A DNA stretch of 19,852 nt from a bacterium (GTDB lineage Bacteria > Patescibacteriota > Saccharimonadia > Saccharimonadales > UBA4665): assembly GCA_021846765.1 (NCBI GenBank), contig JAJZWH010000010.1:1-19852 (forward strand), given 5' to 3'. The notes under the pieces are model-generated. The model was not told the origin of the DNA and ran no database searches. It saw only the letters and a list, made by a program, of their open reading frames with translations. Positions within the stretch are counted from its first letter, which is position 1; each line of letters begins with the position of its first letter. The position numbers and the translations under genes are program-made. Positions 14,226 through 19,852 of the stretch are shown in pieces.

Positions 14226-14714
14226 TTAGGACTGATTTGGTGGCTGATAAGGTGGATGACTGGGTGGTTCGTTTGGTCGCTGTTGTGTTGTTGGTGGTGG
14301 CGTTTGGATTTGTGAACCCGAAGGAGTAGAAGGAGTTGGTGGAATTGGTGGAGTCATTCCCGAATCAATAGGGTCAGTTGTACCAGATTGTCCTTGATTT
14401 TGACTAGCTGCTTGGATAATTTGAGGTGCAGATAATCTAATTTCTTCTTTTAGTTTATTAAATTCATCTTGAACAATTTGCTTATAATTCGGAAAATTGG
14501 TTTCCAGCCAATTAAAAGCACCGGCATCATCCTTAGCTTCAAAGTATTTTTCAAATTCGTCTAACTGATCATTAGTCATTTGATCAGCCAACCTCATACC
14601 TACTCGCATTTCTAATGTTTCATAGATATGACTTATCAAGCTGGTTTTTTCATTTTCCGGTAAGGAGCCTAGTCCTATTTCTTCTAATAAAGTTCGATCT
14701 AAGTTTATAGCCAT
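14226..14714 (-). CDS. DUF5663-like protein with proline-rich tail
   Basis: A 162-residue protein in two parts. Residues 1 to about 100 are helical and acidic, with LEEIGLGSLPENEKTSLIS, then LEMRVGMRLADQMTNDQLD, then FNWLETNFPNYKQIVQDEF. This resembles the DUF5663 family, which I know mainly from CPR bacteria. Residues about 105-162 are low complexity: Q, S, T and many prolines (PPIPPTPSTP, QTPPPTTQQ, PPYQPPNQS). No signal peptide or membrane segment is seen, so it is probably cytosolic. AAAGG lies 8 nt before the ATG. It follows infB by 45 bp and has its own promoter-like boxes, so it may be co-expressed with or follow translation genes. Function unknown; family name is from memory of the motif. 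Confidence 0.8.
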   Translation of the reverse strand: MAINLDRTLLEEIGLGSLPENEKTSLISHIYETLEMRVGMRLADQMTNDQLDEFEKYFEAKDDAGAFNWLETNFPNYKQIVQDEFNKLKEEIRLSAPQIIQAASQNQGQSGTTDPIDSGMTPPIPPTPSTPSGSQIQTPPPTTQQRPNEPPSHPPYQPPNQS

Positions 14715-14735
14715 TAATTTTACCTTTACTTTTAA

Positions 14736-14765
14736 ATTGTACCACTAGCTATTCCCAGCTTACAA
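14736..14765 (-). promoter_or_regulatory. Putative promoter of DUF5663-like gene
   Basis: -35 TTGTAA (14760-14765, overlapping the infB stop codon), 18-bp spacer, -10 TACAAT (14736-14741). It predicts a leader of about 15 nt that contains the AAAGG site (14723-14727). Confidence 0.45.
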
Positions 14766-16520
14766 ATGCCGCTGCAGAACGTCTCTAGTATAAACTTCCA
14801 ATCGATCCCCGATTTGTAAATCTAATCTAGATGGAGTTTTAATATTAACACCGCACATTTCACCTTCTTGGACTTCTTTAACCTCTGTCGGACCACGCTT
14901 CAGATTAGTTAATTCAACTTCCATTAATATTTTTTTGTCTCTATTAACCCTGGCAAGAGCCGGTGCCACTAATTTGCCCTTAGTAACTTCTCCGCCACAA
15001 ATTACTGCTGTTTTAGTAGAATTAAAAATACCTCTAATAATTAGTGTTCCAACATCTGTTTCGACTACTGAAGGACTGAGCAAATCCTCCATTTGTTGCT
15101 TAACGTCATCTATTAACTCATAAATAATATTATAAACATGTAACTTGATACGGTCTCTGCTAGCTTGCTGACGAATATTACTAGGTACACTTACATTAAA
15201 GCCATAAATAATAGCCTTTGCTGTCTTAGATAATCTTAAATCATTATCAGTTATTGAGCCAACTCCGCTACTAACTACCCTAACTGCCACCTCTTCTGTT
15301 TCTAATGATTTCAAGCTATCTAAAACAGATATTAGAGATCCTTGAACATCAGCCTTAATAATCACATTCAATTCAGCCAATTCATTGCTTCTATTAATCA
15401 AACGCAATAATTCACTACTGCTCACTCCTCGATTAGTATTAACACGACTATCGACATTATACTTTTCGGCTGCAGCTCTAGCTAAACGCTCGTTAGCTAC
15501 TACTATAAATTCATCACCAAATTCAGGTAAAGTTTTAAATCCGCTAATAGCCACTGGAGTAGAAGGTCCAGCTTCTTTAATTGGCTTATTAGTGGTAGTT
15601 TCTAAATTCCTTATTTTGGCATATGTATTACCAGCGATGATAAACTGGCCAGCTTTTAAAATACCTGATTCAACTAATGCATGAGCTACTGGACCACGAC
15701 CAACTTCAACATGAGCTTCAATAACTAAACCGGTTGCTGGGACATTTAAATCTGCTTTTAATTCCTCAACATCAGCTACTAACAAAACCATATCCAATAA
15801 TTCATTAATACCTTTACCGGTTTTAGCCGAAACCTCTACAACAACAGTATCTCCTCCCCATTCTTCAACTAATAGGTTTTGTTCAGCCAGCTGTTGCTTA
15901 ATTCTAGCTGGATCAGCTCCTTCTTTATCTATTTTATTAATGGCTATAATGATCTTAACTCCTGCTTTTCGGGCATAGCGAATAGCCTCGATAGTTTGTG
16001 GCTTAACTCCATCATCAGCAGCAACTACTAGAATAACAATATCTGTTAACTGAGCACCATGCTCTCGAATGGCCGCAAAAGCTTCATGCCCAGGTGTATC
16101 CAAAAATGTAATTAACCGTTTATTGTGCTCTATCTGGTAAGCAGATATGTGTTGAGTTATCCCACCAGCTTCATCTTTGACAACATTAGCCCCCCTAATA
16201 GCATCTAATAAGCTAGTTTTGCCGTGATCAACATGTCCCATTACAGCCACTACTGGAGGACGAGACACAGCATCCGAACTATTGAGCGGCTTTTCTCTCT
16301 TAGTTATAGGTGCATCTCCAGAAGACTGTTCTTTAAGTTCGACATCTAATCCTAAATCACCAATAATGATCTGAGCAGTATCGAAATCTATCCGCTCATT
16401 AACAGTTGCCATAACGCCGTTTTTCATCAACTCAGCAATCAATTTAGAGACAGGTATCATTAACCTATCAGCTAGCGCACCAACAGTGATAAATTCTTCT
16501 ACTTCGATGGTATTGGCCAT
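14760..16520 (-). CDS. infB: Translation initiation factor IF-2, short form
   Basis: A 586-residue GTPase that brings formyl-Met-tRNA to the ribosome. An IF2_N domain (residues about 5-58) is joined by a short linker to the G domain: G1 GHVDHGKT (95-102), G2 GGITQH (119-124), G3 DTPGH (141-145), G4 NKID (195-198). Domains II-IV follow to the C-terminus, which ends in the fMet-tRNA-binding barrel (GEMCGVNIKTPSRLDLQIGD). The long, charged N-terminal extension found in enterobacteria and actinobacteria is absent. Start at 16520 is set by AAAGG about 10 nt upstream; a small hairpin GCCTT-TACT-AAGGC (16538-16551) sits just before it. It follows rpsA by 58 bp. Secure. Confidence 0.97.
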   Translation of the reverse strand: MANTIEVEEFITVGALADRLMIPVSKLIAELMKNGVMATVNERIDFDTAQIIIGDLGLDVELKEQSSGDAPITKREKPLNSSDAVSRPPVVAVMGHVDHGKTSLLDAIRGANVVKDEAGGITQHISAYQIEHNKRLITFLDTPGHEAFAAIREHGAQLTDIVILVVAADDGVKPQTIEAIRYARKAGVKIIIAINKIDKEGADPARIKQQLAEQNLLVEEWGGDTVVVEVSAKTGKGINELLDMVLLVADVEELKADLNVPATGLVIEAHVEVGRGPVAHALVESGILKAGQFIIAGNTYAKIRNLETTTNKPIKEAGPSTPVAISGFKTLPEFGDEFIVVANERLARAAAEKYNVDSRVNTNRGVSSSELLRLINRSNELAELNVIIKADVQGSLISVLDSLKSLETEEVAVRVVSSGVGSITDNDLRLSKTAKAIIYGFNVSVPSNIRQQASRDRIKLHVYNIIYELIDDVKQQMEDLLSPSVVETDVGTLIIRGIFNSTKTAVICGGEVTKGKLVAPALARVNRDKKILMEVELTNLKRGPTEVKEVQEGEMCGVNIKTPSRLDLQIGDRLEVYTRDVLQRHL

Positions 16521-16578
16521 AAGATTTGTGCCTTTCTGCCTTAGTAAAGGCTTATATTGCTTTCTGGAATTTAGCTAA

Positions 16579-17688
16579 TCAACCTGCTTTAGGCTTAGTT
16601 TCCTTGGTCTTGGTGGTCTTCTTAGTTGCTGTAGTTTTTAAAGATAAAGCAATTTTTCTATTTTCAGTATCTATCTCCAGTACCTTAAATTGCTTTTGTT
16701 CATTTAGCTGGAATAGTTTTTCTGGATCTACGCTCTCATCATCACTCATTTCGGACACATGCACCAAAGCTTCAACGCTTGGACTTAACTGAACAAATGC
16801 ACCAAAAGGAGTTATTCGAGTTATTTTACCTGTAACCTCATCACCTTTTTTAAAAGCTTTAACTTCACTTAACCAGGGATCTTCGCTCATCTGTTTTAAG
16901 CTTAGGGACAATCTATCCTTATCTATAGAAATAATTTTGGCTTTAATATTTTCGCCAACTTTAAGATAATTCTTGGGGTTATCTACTCGTTCCCAAGATA
17001 TTTCAGAAATATGAATGAGTCCTTCAATACCGTCAACATTAACAAAAGCCCCAAAATCTATCACACCAGTAACAGTTCCCTGAACCGTATCGCCAACTTT
17101 TAGATCAGCAAACCTAGCAGCCATATCATCCTTAACTGCTTCTTTTTCAGAAAAAATCAATTTATTATCTTTTCGGCTAACATCTAATATTCGAACTCTC
17201 AATGTTTCATGAGTTAAGCTATTCAATTTTTGCAATATCTCGTCTTTATCGGCACCACTAACTCTAGGATAATGTCCGGCTGCTAGTTGACTAACAGGCA
17301 AAAATCCTCTTATACCCTCTAGCTCAACCAATAAACCGCCCCTATTAGCATCATAGGGCATAATATCGATTATTTCTTGTTCAGAAAATATTCTCTCTAA
17401 TTCTTCCCAACCACGATCTTTAACAGCGCGACGCATACTTAAAAGAGCATGCCCCTCTTCCATTTCTGGATCAATAACGCTGACTGTTACCTTTTGACCA
17501 ACTTCTAATTGTTGGCCATGGCCAATTTCTCGACGCAAGACAACACCCACTCCTCTAGCACCAAGATCAATCCAGATTTCATGCTTCTTGATAGATGTTA
17601 CGGTGCCTTCAACCACGTCGCCTACTTTTAAGGCTTCAACTTCACTTTGAGCTAATAGCTCATCCATAGTTAATGTATTACTTGGCAT
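16579..17688 (-). CDS. rpsA: Ribosomal protein bS1 with four S1 domains
   Basis: A 369-residue RNA-binding protein. Four S1 (OB-fold) repeats are visible: about 20-88 (GDVVEGTVTSIKKHEIWIDL), 105-178 (a divergent copy with GGLLVELEGIRGFLPVSQL), 193-262 (GTVTGVIDFGAFVNVDGIEG) and 279-350 (GKITRITPFGAFVQL). The tail is Lys/Thr-rich (TKKTTKTKETKPKAG). E. coli S1 has six domains; four-domain forms occur in many other bacteria. The third and fourth domains are the best conserved, as is usual for the mRNA-binding part. The start at 17688 has AGGA about 8 nt upstream and a stronger AAGGAGG a little farther. It leads infB on the same strand. It could also be called an S1 RNA-binding protein if not stably ribosomal. 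Confidence 0.93.
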   Translation of the reverse strand: MPSNTLTMDELLAQSEVEALKVGDVVEGTVTSIKKHEIWIDLGARGVGVVLRREIGHGQQLEVGQKVTVSVIDPEMEEGHALLSMRRAVKDRGWEELERIFSEQEIIDIMPYDANRGGLLVELEGIRGFLPVSQLAAGHYPRVSGADKDEILQKLNSLTHETLRVRILDVSRKDNKLIFSEKEAVKDDMAARFADLKVGDTVQGTVTGVIDFGAFVNVDGIEGLIHISEISWERVDNPKNYLKVGENIKAKIISIDKDRLSLSLKQMSEDPWLSEVKAFKKGDEVTGKITRITPFGAFVQLSPSVEALVHVSEMSDDESVDPEKLFQLNEQKQFKVLEIDTENRKIALSLKTTATKKTTKTKETKPKAG

Positions 17689-18076
17689 ATTTATCCTATG
17701 CCTCCTTCATAATGTATTTCTTCTTATATTATTTGCTAGTAAAGAACTGGCACTAAAATCCGTGCGATAACTTTAAGCCCGATTTACTCTACTACATAAT
17801 TAAAGAAAGATTAAATAGTAGTATACACCTCTTGTCTCTTATTGACCATACTAACTCTTGTCCAACGTAAGCTGAGAGTTAACTTTGAAGTATATTAAAT
17901 GTCTATGGCGGCAAAAGGCAATATGCTTAATCGTGGATGTCGAGGATGCGCCCTTAATATAGGTGGTTAATTCAAATCTTTAAATAACCTTCTAACAACT
18001 ATTGGTTTATCTTGATGGGTACACCTTGAAATTAAAAGTTCGATCTGAAACTATTTGCCAAAAAATCAAACTAATA
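17689..18076. other. Intergenic region without a confident gene
   Basis: This 388-bp gap separates the stop of the kelch gene from rpsA. It holds the AAGGAGG and presumed promoter of rpsA on the minus strand (a weak TAATAT-type -10 near 17728), an inverted repeat TAACTCT/AGAGTTA (17852-17858 with 17875-17881), and a locally GC-rich block at 17905-17955 that includes a 23-codon ORF. A T-run follows the kelch stop on the minus strand (about 18060) but no clear stem precedes it. I found no tRNA or known RNA signature. Confidence 0.6.
17899..17970 (+). CDS. Candidate small ORF, 23 aa, Cys-containing
   Basis: An ATG at 17899 opens 23 codons ending in TAA at 17968. The peptide begins MSMAAKGNM and ends NRGCRGCALNIGG; it has a Cys-x2-Cys pair, several Gly and a net positive charge. 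The block is more GC-rich than the flanks, which suggests it is constrained, as either a peptide or an RNA. There is no good Shine-Dalgarno; a TATATT lies 2 nt before the ATG and a TTGACC near 17842 could belong to a plus-strand promoter with a poor -10. An inverted repeat sits directly upstream. It could equally be chance or part of a structured RNA. Confidence 0.22.
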   Translation: MSMAAKGNMLNRGCRGCALNIGG

Positions 18077-19852
18077 TCACGGTGGCGTATCTAAAGACTG
18101 TAAGCTTCCCTGCATAAATGTAGCCCCTCCCATCAATCTATTAACAGTGGCTGGATGATAATAAATACTAAAATTACTAATTGTTGTGTGGTTAGAATAA
18201 ACATCTGGGAAAGTAGCAGTTTGAGAATCATCTAAGGTAAAACGTATCCAGACATATTGAGCCAAATCAGTTGAAACGCCGCAGCCATTGGTGGTTGTAA
18301 GTAAAGGAAATGGATAGGCTAGCTGATCAGATATGCCACTGCTTATAGCTTGTTCACTATTAAGGGTAGTGCACATAAAGCCTGTTGTTGAATATGCAAT
18401 GCTTATTCCGCCTGGACCACTCAATCCTCCAATGCCTGGATTACCAATATTCGTCCCATTAACTACAATTTTTACCGGAGTAACGTTACTATTAATTTCA
18501 AGATAAGCGTAATCAACAATTGTGCTTCCAGTACCATTGGCAATAGTAGATCCACCTATCTCGTAGACATAGCCGTTATAGACGACGGTGGTGGCTTCAT
18601 ACGTAGTTGCTGGCAAGCTGGTAGTCGCGGTCCAACTTCCTAGTGTACCGTTAGTGTTTATGGGAGCGTAGTCGACGGTGGCAACAGCAGCGCTTCCGTT
18701 ATATCCACCCATCTCATAGACATAGCCATTGTAAACAACGGTGGTGGCATTAGTTATTGCTGTCGGGAGGCTGGTTGTAGTATTCCAGGTTCCAAGAGTG
18801 CCATTAGAGTTTATGGGAGCGTAGTCGACGGTAGTAGTGTTAGCAGTCGTATACCCACCCATTTCATAGACATAGCCGTTATAAACAACAGAGGTGGCCG
18901 CCCCTGTAGCTGCCGGCAGGCTGGTGGTGGCAGTCCAAGTTCCTAGCGTACCGTTAGAGTTTATGGGAGCGTAGTCGACGGTGGCGATAGTAGCCCCGGC
19001 TGCTGTATATCCACCTAGCTCATAGACATAACCGTTGTAAACAACAGAAGTGGCTTGGTCTGTTGCTGCCGGCAGGCTGGTAGTGGCATTCCAAGTTCCT
19101 AGTGTTCCATTAGAGTTGATAGGAGCATAGTCAACGGTAGCAGTAGTAGCAGTCGTAAATCCACCTATCTCATAGACATAGCCGTTATAGACGACGGAGG
19201 TAGCTTGGTCTGTTGCTGCCGGGAGACTAGTAGTGGCAGTCCAAGTTCCTAGCGTACCGTTAGAGTTTATGGGAGCGTAGTCGACGGTTGTAGTATTGGC
19301 ACCCGTATTTCCACCTATCTCGTAGATATAGCCGTTATAAACAACAGAAGTAGCAAAAAATTCATTTGTCGATAATATGCTAGTGGCGGTCCAAGTCATA
19401 TAGGAATCTAAACCTGTTATATTAATTAAATCTGAATAATACCCAATCCTAGGAATAGACTGTAAACCAGCGTAGTCGACGGTTGTAGTAGCACTAGTAG
19501 TTGACCCTCCGATTTCATAAACATAGCCGTTATAGACGACGGAGGTGGCTACTTCTATTGCTGCTGGAAGAATAGTAGTAGTAGTCCAACTTCCAAGAGT
19601 GCCATCAGAGTTTATGGGGGCGTAGTCGACGGTGGCAACAGAAGTACTTCCGTTATATCCACCTATCTCGTATACATAGCCGTTATAGGTAATAGAGGTA
19701 GCAAAATATGTAGCTGTAGGTAAGCTGGTAGTAACAGCCCAGGAGCCTAACGTACCGTTGGCGTTTATGGGAGCATAGTCGACGGTGGCAACAGTAGTTC
19801 CAGCGGCCGTTAATCCACCTATCTCGTAGACATAGCCGTTATAGACTACAGA
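18077..19852 (-). CDS. Kelch-repeat surface protein, C-terminal part (5' end outside window)
   Basis: The frame is open from the TGA at 18077 to the right edge (591 residues visible), so the N-terminus and any signal peptide lie outside. A Met at 19399 is internal, not a start. Nine kelch-like modules of about 50 aa are seen, each with YNGYVYEIGG and VDYAPINSNGTLGTW, the Gly-Gly and later aromatic residue typical of kelch blades, so a beta-propeller is likely. One module (about 19404-19475) is replaced by a variant spacer reading GLQSIPRIGYYSDLINITG. The last 160 residues are a different domain with two Cys (FMCTTL, NGCGVS), ending in NRLMGGATFMQGSLQSLDTPP-type tail. Codon use is more GC-rich than in neighbouring genes. 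Probably extracellular; partner unknown. Confidence 0.8.
   Translation of the reverse strand, partial: SVVYNGYVYEIGGLTAAGTTVATVDYAPINANGTLGSWAVTTSLPTATYFATSITYNGYVYEIGGYNGSTSVATVDYAPINSDGTLGSWTTTTILPAAIEVATSVVYNGYVYEIGGSTTSATTTVDYAGLQSIPRIGYYSDLINITGLDSYMTWTATSILSTNEFFATSVVYNGYIYEIGGNTGANTTTVDYAPINSNGTLGTWTATTSLPAATDQATSVVYNGYVYEIGGFTTATTATVDYAPINSNGTLGTWNATTSLPAATDQATSVVYNGYVYELGGYTAAGATIATVDYAPINSNGTLGTWTATTSLPAATGAATSVVYNGYVYEMGGYTTANTTTVDYAPINSNGTLGTWNTTTSLPTAITNATTVVYNGYVYEMGGYNGSAAVATVDYAPINTNGTLGSWTATTSLPATTYEATTVVYNGYVYEIGGSTIANGTGSTIVDYAYLEINSNVTPVKIVVNGTNIGNPGIGGLSGPGGISIAYSTTGFMCTTLNSEQAISSGISDQLAYPFPLLTTTNGCGVSTDLAQYVWIRFTLDDSQTATFPDVYSNHTTISNFSIYYHPATVNRLMGGATFMQGSLQSLDTPP
18560..19852. 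repeat. Tandem ~150-bp coding repeats (kelch modules)
   Basis: Near-identical DNA recurs about every 150 bp, such as GGGAGCGTAGTCGACGG and CATAGCCGTTATA. Several units share long runs at the DNA level, not just the protein level, which points to recent duplication or gene conversion between modules. Spacing is kept in frame, with one longer interval near 19400-19480. Confidence 0.85.

Noticed and set aside
18030..18060. tRNA-like GTTCGATC near 18036
   Set aside because: No T-stem, acceptor stem or D-arm can be built around it.
19397..19399. Start codon of the kelch protein at 19399
   Set aside because: The frame stays open upstream to the window edge with more repeats of the same kind, so this Met is internal.
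18560..19852. CRISPR array
   Set aside because: The repeats are about 150 bp, coding and in frame, with no short repeat-spacer pattern.

Overview
This window looks like chromosomal DNA from a streamlined, AT-rich bacterium of the Candidate Phyla Radiation (Patescibacteria), most likely Saccharibacteria (TM7). The reasons are very compact gene packing, short versions of many housekeeping proteins (IF-2 of 586 aa, adenylate kinase of 177 aa, an S1 protein with four S1 domains), a small protein resembling the CPR-associated DUF5663 family, many promoters whose -10 box lies right next to the start codon (leaderless mRNAs), and a large repetitive surface protein with a CPR-like C-terminal tail. 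Lineage is inferred from gene style, not from a marker tree. UGA is used as a stop, so the code appears to be standard code 11.

Layout. Positions 1-10568 are all on the minus strand. Read in transcription order they are: a winged-helix regulator; rpsU, yqeY, adk and map; ftsA; ftsZ; nrdR; nrdJ (B12-dependent ribonucleotide reductase); a thioredoxin-fold protein without the CxxC pair; and ileS, which runs off the left edge behind a T-box leader. Positions 10719-14216 form a plus-strand island of priA, def and fmt. Positions 14226-17688 are minus again: rpsA, infB and the DUF5663-like gene. After a 388-bp gap with no confident gene, a kelch-repeat protein gene fills 18077-19852 and runs off the right edge.

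How it works together. Most of the window is core growth machinery: initiation and N-terminal processing (infB, def, fmt, map), ribosomal proteins (rpsU, rpsA), replication restart (priA), dNTP supply (nrdR, nrdJ), nucleotide balance (adk) and cell division (ftsA, ftsZ). The regulation is unusually readable. A T-box with a terminator controls ileS. Two NrdR-type boxes 33 bp apart cover the nrdR promoter, one of them inside the -35/-10 spacer. nrdJ has its own promoter and a small structured leader. A palindrome overlaps the -10 of the winged-helix regulator's promoter. Genes with a real 5' leader (ileS, nrdJ, nrdR, ftsZ, the DUF5663-like gene) show Shine-Dalgarno sequences; ftsA, rpsU, priA, def and the thioredoxin-like gene have a -10 box 7-11 nt before the ATG and no Shine-Dalgarno. 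I see no mobile element, CRISPR array, tRNA or rRNA, and no clearly new multi-gene system. The best leads are the leaderless/leadered split, the NrdR promoter, the nrdJ leader RNA, the repeat-built surface protein with its conserved-looking tail, and a 23-codon Cys-containing small ORF.
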